Below are positions 1 to 11,866 of a DNA stretch of 64,000 bases, one piece after another (positions within the stretch are counted from its first letter, which is position 1; every line of letters starts with the position of its first letter). The notes under the pieces were generated by a model, which was given only the letters and a program-made list of their open reading frames with translations, was not told where the DNA came from and made no database searches. This DNA comes from Argopecten irradians. Taxonomy: Eukaryota > Mollusca > Bivalvia > Pectinida > Pectinidae. The position numbers and the translations under genes were made by a program. The DNA is taken from positions 37,525,882 to 37,589,881 of the forward strand of contig NC_091145.1 in NCBI RefSeq assembly GCF_041381155.1, given 5' to 3'.

Positions 1-98
1 AAAAAAAACTCAACTTAACCTGGACCGTGACAAACGCTAACATTGTCGTCTGTGGAAAAGCATTCGGTTTTTCGTGCTGTTCAGTATCTAACATTCGT

Positions 99-110
99 AT
101 TTGATTTTGT
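99..110 (-). terminator. 3'-box-like element of class A U1
   Basis: ACAAAATCAAAT directly follows the U1 A 3' end on the minus strand. The same 12 bases directly follow class B, after which the two flanks differ. snRNA genes use a 3' box just downstream for Integrator-dependent 3'-end formation, so this is the natural candidate here. Confidence 0.5.
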
Positions 111-260
111 CAGGGATGAGCGCGAACGCAGATCCCCACACCAATAAATTACGTGCCCGATCTCTGTCGCAGGGGCCAATCTGTCCGCTGTGCAATGGAC
201 AGACCTCACCCTGGGGAAACCGCCATTTTGACCACGGTTATCCCTACACCAGGTAAGTAT
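111..260 (-). ncRNA. RNU1: U1 snRNA, class A, left unit 1
   Basis: This is the RNA of the U1 snRNP, which pairs with 5' splice sites. On the minus strand it begins ATACTTACCTGG, the universal U1 5' end. Stem-loop I follows, then stem-loop II with the loop AUUGCAC (the U1A protein site) inside GUCC/GGAC. Next come CCCCUGCGA, the Sm site AAUUUAUUGG, and stem-loop IV with UGCGUUCGCG closed by GGGGAU/AUCCCUG. At 150 nt it is shorter than human U1 (164 nt), mainly in stem-loop III. The stem-loop I loop reads GGUCAAAAUG, not the U1-70K consensus GAUCANGAAG. The 3' end is set by alignment of the terminal CCCUG. Confidence 0.95.
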
Positions 261-282
261 GACATTGAAAGCAATCCATTTA

Positions 283-290
283 GTTTTAAA
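283..290 (-). promoter_or_regulatory. -30 element (TTTAAAAC) of class A U1
   Basis: TTTAAAAC on the minus strand occupies -30 to -23 relative to the U1 A start at 260. The same TTTAAAA lies at exactly -30 in class B, although the surrounding promoter sequence has diverged. The position matches the PSEB/TATA-like element of insect snRNA promoters. A candidate upstream proximal element, ATATTCGTCTAAAAAC, covers about -46 to -31 and recurs in slightly altered form before other A copies, including the decayed ones. Function is inferred from position and conservation. Confidence 0.55.
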
Positions 291-1180
291 CAGTTTTTAG
301 ACGAATATTTGAAATGACTAACTAAAAACACTATACAAATATATCTTATTTGGTGTAACTTAATATCAGAGTATTATGTTTAGATGTCTAACGAGTGAAG
401 AATAAGCCTTTTCGTATATTGATTTCTTTAAGTGGTATTCATTCGAAAATTCAAAAGCGATAAAAACTAAATCTGAATGTATTAATATTGGAATAGATAT
501 GAAAAGACGCACCCTATACATCAACTGACGTTTATTGTACGTTTTCCGATAGAATTATGTAGCGGTGTGTTTAAAGCTTATGTTGTCAATTTACAATCCG
601 GTAAGCAGGTATGTGTTTCTTGTGTCCAAACTTGAAATTTCGTTTAACTGGAATAACTGCATTGTTGTTTATTAGGATAATAAAACAAACATATTTTACA
701 CACTTGCATCAACTATTCAAATGAAGGGAGATAAGTCGAGCTCATGTACCATTGTAATCCTGTCTGACACGCACATTCCTAATTGACACAAAACAAGATT
801 CATTTCCAAAATATAGGTGTTGATTGACTGTTGTTTTTATGTATAAGGGAGTGAATAACGTATACATATACAATAGTAACAAAACACCTTACAATATGTG
901 ATGAACAGATTTCATTACGCCGTAATCGTTGTATATACGTCAAATTATGTATTTTGTACGTTCACATTTATGTTCACACTGAATAAATACTTACATTTTC
1001 CTTAATTCATCAACTTTTATTTGTTATAAAAACTGTATAGACATTTTAATCGATAACTGGTGTTTTATGGAATATTCGGAATGACAATAAACGCTATGTT
1101 ATCAAGTGTTTAGCTTTATGACATACGTATCATGTCATTATCTTCCGAGAAGACACTTTTCTATCAATTCTCGGCGATAA

Positions 1181-1188
1181 TTTAAAAG
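1181..1188 (+). promoter_or_regulatory. -30 element (TTTAAAAG) of class B U1
   Basis: TTTAAAAG lies at -30 to -23 from the class B start at 1211, the same distance as in class A. Just upstream, ATTCTCGGCGATAA (about 1167-1180) is kept with small changes in every B copy of both arrays (TTGGCG in the right array) and may be the proximal sequence element. Confidence 0.55.
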
Positions 1189-1210
1189 CAAAATTACTGT
1201 TGGAACAGTC

Positions 1211-1367
1211 ATACTTACCTGTGCTGGGATAACCGTGGTCAACTGGGCGGTGTCCCTTGGGTGAGGTCTGACCATTGCACTACGGTCAGACTGGCCCCTG
1301 CGGTCCCTAATGGAGATGCGGGCACGTAATTTGTTAGTGTAGGGATCTGCGTTAGCGCTCATCCCTG
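1211..1367 (+). ncRNA. RNU1: U1 snRNA, class B, left unit 1
   Basis: A 157-nt U1 gene starting ATACTTACCTGTG. Stem-loop II has the loop AUUGCACUAC on a changed but still paired stem (GACC/GGUC). The Sm site is AAUUUGUUAG. Stem-loop IV is UGCGUUAGCG, with UUAG where class A and human U1 have UUCG. It differs from class A at many sites while keeping pairing, so it is a distinct paralogue and not a decayed copy. The 3' end was set at the terminal CCCUG. Confidence 0.93.
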
Positions 1368-1379
1368 ACAAAATCAAAT
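1368..1379 (+). terminator. 3'-box-like element of class B U1
   Basis: ACAAAATCAAAT begins one base after the U1 B 3' end, identical to the element after class A. It is kept after every B copy. Confidence 0.5.
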
Positions 1380-2200
1380 TTCAAATATTAGTCTATCTTA
1401 GCCTTAATAGAAACCAAGCTAATGTTTCCATTGACCACAGTGTTAAAGTTTTAGAACGTACTATAAGAACTGTTAAATCAATTCAATAATCGTGTGATCT
1501 ATAACTAACAAAATTAATGGAAGTCCTTCAGCCCAAACTCCCACCAGAGCAGCCATTTTGAAATATGGTGCATTATACACTGACATATACTGAAATTCTA
1601 ATATTTCAGCATTTCATATCAAAATTGATATTTTGAAGGTAAATTTCACACTGGATTTCTAAATTCATATCACTGATATTTTGGAACTAAATACCGTGTC
1701 AGGAAATATTTTCAGTAAAAAACTACTTTGAAATTCATTATAAACCGGCCAACCAATGGCCCGGACGAAATTCTATCCGGGGCTCAATCTTCTACACACG
1801 GGCTATTTCGAAAGTATTTTTTTATTATTTACTTGCTTGTTCCGTATTACGCTTTGTTTATAAAACGGGCTTTTGCCCAAACAACCAAAAACGTGGATTT
1901 ATCTATACATTTTACAATAAACATCAAATCTGTCCAAACTGGAACACATATCGGATGAAAGAAGAATATTTAGAATATTATCCACGAAAATAGTCATTTT
2001 CAATATATTATATCATGTTTAATATTCACACAAGGAATACTTCTTTTTAACAATACACGTAGTTTTAATTATATTCATGACATGGAGATCACCTAATGAT
2101 AGAAAAAAAACTCAACTTAACCTGGACCGTGACAAACGCTAACATTGTCGTCTGTGGAAAAGCATTCGGTTTTTCGTGCTGTTCAGTATCTAACATTCGT
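1380..2200. other. Tail-to-tail spacer of the U1 unit
   Basis: About 820 bp between the 3' ends of B1 and A2, repeated in every unit. It holds a small inverted repeat (GGCCAACCAATGGCC) near 1747 and a CCGG-rich hairpin near 1760-1785. Open frames here (1728-1958 and equivalents) are broken by one-base indels between units, so I see no gene. Confidence 0.6.
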
Positions 2201-2212
2201 ATTTGATTTTGT

Positions 2213-2362
2213 CAGGGATGAGCGCGAACGCAGATCCCCACACCAATAAATTACGTGCCCGATCTCTGTCGCAGGGGCCAATCTGTCCGCTGTGCAATGG
2301 ACAGACCTCACCCTGGGGAAACCGCCATTTTGACCACGGTTATCCCTACACCAGGTAAGTAT
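2213..2362 (-). ncRNA. RNU1: U1 snRNA, class A, left unit 2
   Basis: Matches the unit 1 class A gene along its whole 150 nt by eye, including the 5' end, Sm site and stem-loop IV. Confidence 0.94.
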
Positions 2363-3314
2363 GACATTGAAAGCAATCCATTTAGTTTTAAACAGTTTTT
2401 AGACGAATATTTGAAATGACTAACTAAAAACACTATACAAATATATCTTATTTGGTGTAACTTAATATCAGAGTATTATGTTTAGATGTCTAACGAGTGA
2501 AGAATAAGCCTTTTCGTATATTGATTTCTTTAAGTGGTATTCATTCGAAAATTCAAAAGCGATAAAAACTAAATCTGAATGTATTAATATTGGAATAGAT
2601 ATGAAAAGACGCACCCTATATACATCAACTGACGTTTATTGTACGTTTTCCGATAGAATTATGTAGCGGTGTGTTTAAAGCTTATGTTGTCAATTTACAA
2701 TCCGGTAAGCAGGTATGTGTTTCTTGTGTCCAAACTTGAAATTTCGCTTAACTGAAATAACTGCATTGTTGTTTATTAGGATAATAAAACAAACATATTT
2801 TACACACTTGCATCAACTATTCAAATGAAGGGAGATAAGTCGAGCTCATGTACCATTGTAATCCTGTCTGACACGCACATTCCTAATTGACACAAAACAA
2901 GATTCATTTCCAAAATATAGGTGTTGATTGACTGTTGTTTTTATGTATAAGGGAGTGAATAACGTATACATATACAATAGTAACAAAACACCTTACAATA
3001 TGTGATGAACAGATTTCATTACGCCGTAATCGTTGTATATACGTCAAATTATGTATTTTGTACGTTCACATTTATGTTCACACTGAATAAATACTTACAT
3101 TTTCCTTAATTCATCAACTTTTATTTGTTATAAAAACTGTATAGACATTTTAATCGATAACTGGTGTTTTATGGAATATTCGGAATGACAATAAACGCTA
3201 TGTTATCAAGTGTTTAGCTTTATGACATACGTATCATGTCATTATCTTCCGAGAAGACACTTTTCTATCAATTCTCGGCGATAATTTAAAAGCAAAATTA
3301 CTGTTGGAACAGTC

Positions 3315-3471
3315 ATACTTACCTGTGCTGGGATAACCGTGGTCAACTGGGCGGTGTCCCTTGGGTGAGGTCTGACCGTTGCACTATGGTCAGACTGGCC
3401 CCTGCGGTCCCTAATGGAGATGCGGGCACGTAATTTGTTAGTGTAGGGATCTGCGTTAGCGCTCATCCCTG
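3315..3471 (+). ncRNA. RNU1: U1 snRNA, class B, left unit 2
   Basis: 157-nt class B copy. The U1A loop reads GUUGCACUAU in place of AUUGCACUAC. The same change is seen in unit 4, so this is a shared sub-variant and not random decay. All other landmarks are intact. Confidence 0.9.
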
Positions 3472-4317
3472 ACAAAATCAAATTTCAAATATTAGTCTAT
3501 CTTAGCCTTAATAGAAACCAAGCTAATGTTTCCATTGACCACAGTGTTAACGTTTTAGAACGTACTATAAGAACTGTTAAATCAATTCAATAATCGTGTG
3601 ATCTATAACTAACAAAATTAATGAAAGTCCTTCAGCTCAAACTCCCACCAGAGCAGCCATTTTGAAATATGGTGCATTATACACTGACATATACTGAAAT
3701 TCTAATATTTCAGCATTTCATATCAAAATTGATATTTTGAAGGTAAATTTCACACTGGATTTCTAAATTCATATCACTGATATTTTGGAACTAAATACCG
3801 TGTCAGGAAATATTTTCAGTAAAAAACTACTTTGAAATTCATTATAAACCGGCCAACCAATGGCCCGGACGAAATTCTATCCGGGGCTCAATCTTCTACA
3901 CACGGGCTATTTCGAAAGTATTTTTTTATTACTTACTTGCTTGTTCCGTATTACGCTTTGTTTATAAAACGGGCTTTTGCCCAAACAACCAAAAACGTGG
4001 ATTTATCTATACATTTTACAATAAACATCAAATCTGTCCAAACTGGAACACATATCGGATGAAAGAAGAATATTTAGAATATTATCCACGAAAATAGTCA
4101 TTTTCAATATATTATATCATGTTTAATATTCACACAAGGAATACTTCTTTTTAACAATACACGTAGTTTTAATTATATTCATGACATGGAGATCACCTAA
4201 TGATAGAAAAAAAACTCAACTTAACCTGGACCGTGACAAAACGCTAACATTGTCGTCTGTGGAAAAGCATTCGGTTTTTCGTGCTGTTCAGTATCTAACA
4301 TTCGTATTTGATTTTGT

Positions 4318-4467
4318 CAGGGATGAGCGCGAACGCAGATCCCCACACCAATAAATTACGTGCCCGATCTCTGTCGCAGGGGCCAATCTGTCCGCTGTGC
4401 AATGGACAGACCTCACCCTGGGGAAACCGCCATTTTGACCACGGTTATCCCTACACCAGGTAAGTAT
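4318..4467 (-). ncRNA. RNU1: U1 snRNA, class A, left unit 3
   Basis: 150 nt, identical by eye to the unit 1 and 2 class A genes. Confidence 0.94.
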
Positions 4468-5421
4468 GACATTGAAAGCAATCCATTTAGTTTTAAACAG
4501 TTTTTAGACGAATATTTGAAATGACTAACTAAAAACACTATACAAATATATCTTATTTGGTGTAACTTAATATCAGAGTATTATGTTTAGATGTCTAACG
4601 AGTGAAGAATAAGCCTTTTCGTATATTGATTTCTTTAAGTGGTATTCATTCGAAAATTCAAAAGCGATAAAAACTAAATCTGAATGTATTAATATTGGAA
4701 TAGATATGAAAAGACGCACCCTATACATCAACTGACGTTTATTGTACGTTTTCCGATAGAAATTATGTAGCGGTGTGTTTTTAAAGCTTATGTTGTCAAT
4801 TTACAATCCGGTAAGCAGGTATGTGTTTCTTGTGTCCAAACTTGAAATTTCGTTTAACTGGAAATAACTGCATTGTTGTTTATTAGGATAATAAAACAAA
4901 CATATTTTACACACTTGCATCAACTATTCAAATGAAGGGAGATAAGTCGAGCTCATGTACCATTGTAATCCTGTCTGACACGCACATTCCTAATTGACAC
5001 AAAACAAGATTCATTTCCAAAATATAGGTGTTGATTGACTGTTGTTTTTATGTATAAGGGAGTGAATAACGTATACATATACAATAGTAACAAAACACCT
5101 TACAATATGTGATGAACAGATTTCATTACGCCGTAATCGTTGTATATACGTCAAATTATGTATTTTGTACGTTCACATTTATGTTCACACTGAATAAATA
5201 CTTACATTTTCCTTAATTCATCAACTTTTATTTGTTATAAAAACTGTATAGACATTTTAATCGATAACTGGTGTTTTATGGAATATTCGGAATGACAATA
5301 AACGCTATGTTATCAAGTGTTTAGCTTTATGACATACGTATCATGTCATTATCTTCCGAGAAGACACTTTTCTATCAATTCTCGGCGATAATTTAAAAGC
5401 AAAATTACTGTTGGAACAGTC

Positions 5422-5578
5422 ATACTTACCTGTGCTGGGATAACCGTGGTCAACTGGGCGGTGTCCCTTGGGTGAGGTCTGACCATTGCACTACGGTCAG
5501 ACTGGCCCCTGCGGTCCCTAATGGAGATGCGGGCACGTAATTTGTTAGTGTAGGGATCTGCGTTAGCGCTCATCCCTG
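5422..5578 (+). ncRNA. RNU1: U1 snRNA, class B, left unit 3
   Basis: 157 nt, matching the unit 1 class B sequence, with loop AUUGCACUAC and Sm site AAUUUGUUAG. Confidence 0.93.
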
Positions 5579-6425
5579 ACAAAATCAAATTTCAAATATT
5601 AGTCTATCTTAGCCTTAATAGAAACCAAGCTAATGTTTCCATTGACCACAGTGTTAACGTTTTAGAACGTACTATAAGAACTGTTAAATCAATTCAATAA
5701 TCGTGTGATCTATAACTAACAAAATTAATGAAAGTCCTTCAGCTCAAACTCCCACCAGAGCAGCCATTTTGAAATATGGTGCATTTATACACTGACATAT
5801 ACTGAAATTCTAATATTTCAGCATTTCATATCAAAATTGATATTTTGAAGGTAAATTTCACACTGGATTTCTAAATTCATATCACTGATATTTTGGAACT
5901 AAATACCGTGTCAGGAAATATTTTCAGTAAAAAACTACTTTGAAATTCATTATAAAACCGGCCAACCAATGGCCCGGACGAAATTCTATCCGGGCTCAAT
6001 CTTCTACACACGGGCTATTTCGAAAGTATTTTTTTTATTATTTACTTGCTTGTTCCGTATTACGCTTTGTTTATAAAACGGGCTTTTGCCCAAACAACCA
6101 AAAACGTGGATTTATCTATACATTTTACAATAAACATCAAATCTGTCCAAACTGGAACACATATCGGATGAAAGAAGAATATTTAGAATATTATCCACGA
6201 AAATAGTCATTTTCAATATATTATATCATGTTTAATATTCACACAAGGAATACTTCTTTTTAACAATACACGTAGTTTTAATTATATTCATGACATGGAG
6301 ATCACCTAATGATAGAAAAAAAACTCAACTTAACCTGGACCGTGACAAACGCTAACATTGTCGTCTGTGGAAAAGCATTCGGTTTTTCGTGCTGTTCAGT
6401 ATCTAACATTCGTATTTGATTTTGT

Positions 6426-6575
6426 CAGGGATGAGCGCGAACGCAGATCCCCACACCAATAAATTACGTGCCCGATCTCTGTCGCAGGGGCCAATCTGTC
6501 CGCTGTGCAATGGACAGACCTCACCCTGGGGAAACCGCCATTTTGACCACGGTTATCCCTACACCAGGTAAGTTT
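6426..6575 (-). ncRNA. RNU1: U1 snRNA, class A, left unit 4, variant 5' end
   Basis: 150 nt and otherwise like the other A copies, but the 5' end is AAACUUACC, not AUACUUACC (second base changed). Nematode U1 has the same AAACUUACC start, so the change is compatible with function. Confidence 0.9.
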
Positions 6576-7526
6576 GACATTGAAAGCAATCCATTTAGTT
6601 TTAAACAGTTTTTAGACGAATATTTGAAATGACTAACTGAAAACACTATACAAATCTATCTTATTTGGTGTAACTTAATATCAGAGTATTATGATTAGAT
6701 GTCTAACGAGTGAAGAATAAGCCTTTTCGTATATTGATTTCTTTAAGTGGTATTCATTCGAAAATTCAAAAGCGATAAAAACTAAATCTGAATGTATTAA
6801 TATTGGAATAGATATGAAAAGACGCACTCTATACATCAACTGACGTTTATTGTACGTTTTCCGATAGAATTATGTAGCGGTGTGTTTAAAGCTTATGTTG
6901 TCAATTTACAATCCGGTAAGCAGGTATGTGTTTCTTGTGTCCAAACTTGAAATTTCGTTTAACTGGAATAACTGCATTGTTGTTTATTAGGATAATAAAA
7001 CAAACATATTTTACACACTTGCATCAACTATTCAAATGAAGGGAGATAAGTCGAGCTCATGTACCATTGTAATCCTGTCTGACACGCACATTCCTAATTG
7101 ACACAAAACAAGATTCATTTCCAAAATATAGGTGTTGATTGACTGTTGTTTTTATGTATAAGGGACTGAATAACGTATACATATACAATAGTAACAAAAA
7201 CACCTTACAATATGTGATGACCCGATTTCATTACGCCGTAATCGTTGTATATACGTCAAATTATGTATTTTGTACGTTCACATTTATGTTCACACTGAAT
7301 AAATACTTACATTTTCCTTAATTCATCAACTTTTATTTGTTATAAAAACTGTATAGACATTTTAATCGATAACTGGTGTTTTATGGAATATTCGGAATGA
7401 CAATAAACGCTATGTTATCAAGTGTTTAGCTTTATGACATACGTATCATGTCATTATCTTCCGAGAAGACACTTTTCTATCAATTCTCGGCGATAATTTA
7501 AAAGCAAAATTACTGTTGGAACAGTC

Positions 7527-7683
7527 ATACTTACCTGTGCTGGGATAACCGTGGTCAACTGGGCGGTGTCCCTAGGGTGAGGTCTGACCGTTGCACTATG
7601 GTCAGACTGGCCCCTGCGGTCCCTAATGGAGATGCGGGCACGTAATTTGTTAGTGTAGGGATCTGCGTTAGCGCTCATCCCTG
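7527..7683 (+). ncRNA. RNU1: U1 snRNA, class B, left unit 4
   Basis: 157 nt with the GUUGCACUAU loop also found in unit 2; other landmarks intact. Confidence 0.9.
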
Positions 7684-8529
7684 ACAAAATCAAATTTCAA
7701 ATATTAGTCTATCTTAGCCTTAATAGAAACCAAGCTAATGTTTCCATTGACCACAGTGTTAACGTTTTAGAACGTACTATAAGAACTGTTAAATCAATTC
7801 AATAATCGTGTGATCTATAACTAACAAAATTAATGGAAGTCCTTCAGCTCAAACTCCCACCAGAGCAGCCATTTTGAAATATGGTGCATTATACACTGAC
7901 ATATACTGAAATTCTAATATTTCAGCATTTCATATCAAAATTGATATTTTGAAGGTAAATTTCACACTGGATTTCTAAATTCATATCACTGATATTTTGG
8001 AACTAAATACCGTGTCAGGAAATATTTTCAGTAAAAAACTACTTTGAAATTCATTATAAACCGGCCAACCAATGGCCCGGACGAAATTCTATCCGGGGCT
8101 CAATCTTCTATACACGGGCTATTTCGAAAGTATTTTTTTTTATTACTTACTTGCTTGTTCCGTATTACGCTTTGTTTATAAAACGGGCTTTTGCCCAAAC
8201 AACCAAAAACGTGGATTTATCTATACATTTTACAATAAACATCAAATCTGTCCAAACTGGAACACATATCGGATGAAAGAAGAATATTTAGAATATTATC
8301 CACGAAAATAGTCATTTTCAATATATTATATCATGTTTAATATTCACACAAGGAATACTTCTTTTTAACAATACACGTAGTTTTAATTATATTCATGACA
8401 TGGAGATCACCTAATGATAGAAAAAAACTCAACTTAACCTGGACCGTGACAAACGCTAACATTGTCGTCTGTGGAAAAGCATTCGGTTTTTCGTGCTGTT
8501 CAGTATCTAACATTCGTATTTGATTTTGT

Positions 8530-8679
8530 CAGGGATGAGCGCGAACGCAGATCCCCACACCAATAAATTACGTGCCCGATCTCTGTCGCAGGGGCCAATC
8601 TGTCCGCTGTGCAATGGACAGACCTCACCCTGGGGAAACCGCCATTTTGACCACGGTTATCCCTACACCAGGTAAGTAT
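8530..8679 (-). ncRNA. RNU1: U1 snRNA, class A, left unit 5
   Basis: 150 nt, with the standard class A sequence. The shared spacer of this unit lacks about 28 bp near 9068, but both -30 elements are retained. Confidence 0.93.
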
Positions 8680-9606
8680 GACATTGAAAGCAATCCATTT
8701 AGTTTTAAACAGTTTTTAGACGAATATTTGAAATGACTAACTAAAAAACACTATACAAATATATCTTATTTGGTGTAACTTAATATCAGAGTATTATGTT
8801 TAGATGTCTAACGAGTGAAGAATAAGCCTTTTCGTATATTGATTTCTTTAAGTGGTATTCATTCGAAAATTCAAAAGCGATAAAAACTAAATCTGAATGT
8901 ATTAATATTGGAATAGATATGAAAAGACGCACCCTATACATCAACTGACGTTTATTGTACGTTTTCCGATAGAATTATGTAGCGGTGTGTTTAAAGCTTA
9001 TGTTGTCAATTTACAATCCGGTAAGCAGGTATGTGTTTCTTGTGTCCAAACTTGAAATTTCGTTTAATAACTGGAATAAAACAAACATATTTTACACACT
9101 TGCATCAACTATTCAAATGAAGGGAGATAAGTCGAGCTCATGTACCATTGTAATCCTGTCTGACACGCACATTTCTAATTGACACAAAACAAGATTCATT
9201 TCCAAAATATAGGTATTGATTGACTGTTGTTTTTATGTATAAGGGACTGAATAACGTATTCATATACAATAGTAACAAAACACCTTACAATATGTGATGA
9301 CCCGATTTCATTACGCCGTAATCGTTGTATATACGTCAAATTATGTATTTTGTACGTTCACATTTATGTTCACACTGAATAAATACTTACATTTTCCTTA
9401 ATTCATCAACTTTTATTTGTTATAAAAACTGTATAGACATTTTAATCGATAACTGGTGTTTTATGGAATATTCGGAATGACAATAAACGCTATGTTATCA
9501 AGTGTTTAGCTTTATGACATACGTATCATGTCATTATCTTCCGAGAAGACACTTTTCTATCAATTCTCGGCGATAATTTAAAAGCAAAATTACTGTTGGA
9601 ACAGTC

Positions 9607-9763
9607 ATACTTACCTGTGCGGGGATAACCGTGGTCAACTGGGCGGTGTCCCTAGGGTGAGGTCTGACCATTGCACTACGGTCAGACTGGCCCCTGCGGT
9701 CCCTAATGGAGATGCGGGCACGTAATTTGTTAGTGTAGGGATCTGCGTTAGCGCTCATCCCTG
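9607..9763 (+). ncRNA. RNU1: U1 snRNA, class B, left unit 5
   Basis: 157 nt. One change is seen early in the RNA (GUGCGGGGAU for GUGCUGGGAU), at the base of stem-loop I; the rest is as in unit 1. Confidence 0.91.
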
Positions 9764-10607
9764 ACAAAATCAAATTTCAAATATTAGTCTATCTTAGCCT
9801 TAATAGAAACCAAGCTAATGTTTCCATTGACCACAGTGTTAACGTTTTAGAACGTACTATAAGAACTGTTAAATCAATTCAATAATCGTGTGATATATAA
9901 CTAACAAAATTAATGGAAGTCCTTCAGCTCAAACTCCCACCAGAGCAGCCATTTTGAAATATGGTGCACTATACACTGACATATACTGAAATTCTAATAT
10001 TTCAGCATTTCATATCAAAATTGATATTTTGAAGGTAAATTTCACACTGGATTTCTAAATTCATATCACTGATATTTTGGAACTAAATACCGTGTCAGGA
10101 AATATTTTCAGTAAAAAACTACTTTGAAATTCATTATAAACCGGCCAACCAATGGCCCGGACGAAATTCTATCCGGGGCTCAATCTTCTATACACGGGCT
10201 ATTTCGAAAGTATTTTTTTTATTACTTACTTGCTTGTTCCGTATTACGCTTTGTTTATAAAACGGGCTTTTGCCCAAACAACCAAAAACGTGGATTTATC
10301 TATACATTTTACAATAAACATCAAATCTGTCCAAACTGGAACACATATCGGATGAAAGAAGAATATTTAGAATATTATCCACGAAAATAGTCATTTTCAA
10401 TATATTATATCATGTTTAATATTCACACAAGGAATACTTCTTTTTAACAATACACGTAGTTTTAATTATATTCATGACATGGAGATCACCTAATGATAAA
10501 AAAAACTCAACTTAACCTGGACCGTGACAAACGCTAACATTGTCGTCTGTGGAAAAGCATTCGGTTTTTCGTGCTGTTCAGTATCTAACATTCGTATTTG
10601 ATTTTGT

Positions 10608-10757
10608 CAGGGATGAGCGCGAACGCAGATCCCCACACCAATAAATTACGTGCCCGATCTCTGTCGCAGGGGCCAATCTGTCCGCTGTGCAATGGACAGA
10701 CCTCACCCTGGGGAAACCGCCATTTTGACCACGGTTATCCCTACACCAGGTAAGTAT
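10608..10757 (-). ncRNA. RNU1: U1 snRNA, class A, left unit 6
   Basis: 150 nt, with the standard class A sequence. Confidence 0.93.
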
Positions 10758-11709
10758 GACATTGAAAGCAATCCATTTAGTTTTAAACAGTTTTTAGACG
10801 AATATTTGAAATGACTAACTGAAAACACTATACAAATATATCTTATTTGGTGTAACTTAATATCAGAGTATTATATTTAGATGTCTAACGAGTGAAGAAT
10901 AAGCCTTTTCGTATATTGATTTCTTTAAGTGGTATTCATTCGAAAATTCAAAAGCGATAAAAACGTAATCTGAATGTATTAATATTGGAATAGATATGAA
11001 AAGACGCACCCTATACATCAACTGGCGTTTATTGTACGTTTTCCGATAGAATTATGTAGCGGTGTGTGTTTAAAGCTTATGTTGTCAATTTACAATCCGG
11101 TAAGCAGGTATGTGTTTCTTGTGTCCAAACTTGAAATTTCGTTTAACTGGAATAACTGCATTGTTGTTTATTAGGATAATAAAACAAACATATTTTACAC
11201 ACTTGCATCAACTATTCAAATGAAGGGAGATAAGTCGAGCTCATGTACCATTGTAATCCTGTCTGACACGCACATTCCTAATTGACACAAAACAAGATTC
11301 ATTTCCAAAATATAGGTATTGATTGACTGTTGTTTTTATGTATAAGGGACTGAATAACGTATTCATATACAATAGTAACAAAACACCTTACAATATGTGA
11401 TGAACCGATTTCATTACGCCGTAATCGTTGTATATACGTCAAATTATGTATTTTGTACGTTCACATTTATGTTCACACTGAATAAATACTTACATTTTCC
11501 TTAATTTATCAACTTTTATTTGTTATAAAAACTGTATAGACATTTTAATCGATAACTGGTGTTTTATGGAATATTTGGAATGACAATAAACGCTATGTTA
11601 TCAAGTGTTTAGCTTTATGACATACGTATCATGTCATTATCTTCCGAGAAGACACTTTTCTATCAATTCTCGGCGATAATTTAAAAGCAAAATTACTGTT
11701 GGAACAGTC

Positions 11710-11866
11710 ATACTTACCTGTGCTGGGATAACCGTGGTCAACTGGGCGGTGTCCCTAGGGTGAGGTCTGACCATTGCACTACGGTCAGACTGGCCCCTGC
11801 GGTCCCTAATGATGATGCGGGCACGTAATTTGTAAGTGCAGGGATCTGCGTTAGCGCTCATCCCTG
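11710..11866 (+). ncRNA. RNU1: U1 snRNA, class B, left unit 6
   Basis: 157 nt with a few changes: the stem-loop III region reads AAUGAUGAUGCGG, and the bases after the Sm site read UGUAAGUGCAGGG. The Sm core AAUUUGU and the 5' end are intact. It is probably functional but less certain than the others. Confidence 0.82.

Larger units (their letters stand above)
261..1210. promoter_or_regulatory. Shared spacer between divergent U1 A and U1 B genes
   Basis: About 950 bp separate the 5' ends of the paired genes, and this is repeated in each unit. It must contain both promoters. Apart from the two -30 elements I recognise no octamer or known enhancer motif. No other snRNA, 5S rRNA or tRNA gene is visible in it. 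Confidence 0.6.

Noticed and set aside
261-1210. Another snRNA, 5S rRNA or spliced-leader gene inside the U1 unit
   Set aside because: I looked for the characteristic starts and control regions of U2, U4, U5, U6 and 5S and saw none.
1728-1958. Recurring plus-strand open frame in the tail-to-tail spacer (and its equivalents in each unit)
   Set aside because: The frame and its start change from unit to unit through one-base indels, as expected of non-coding spacer.
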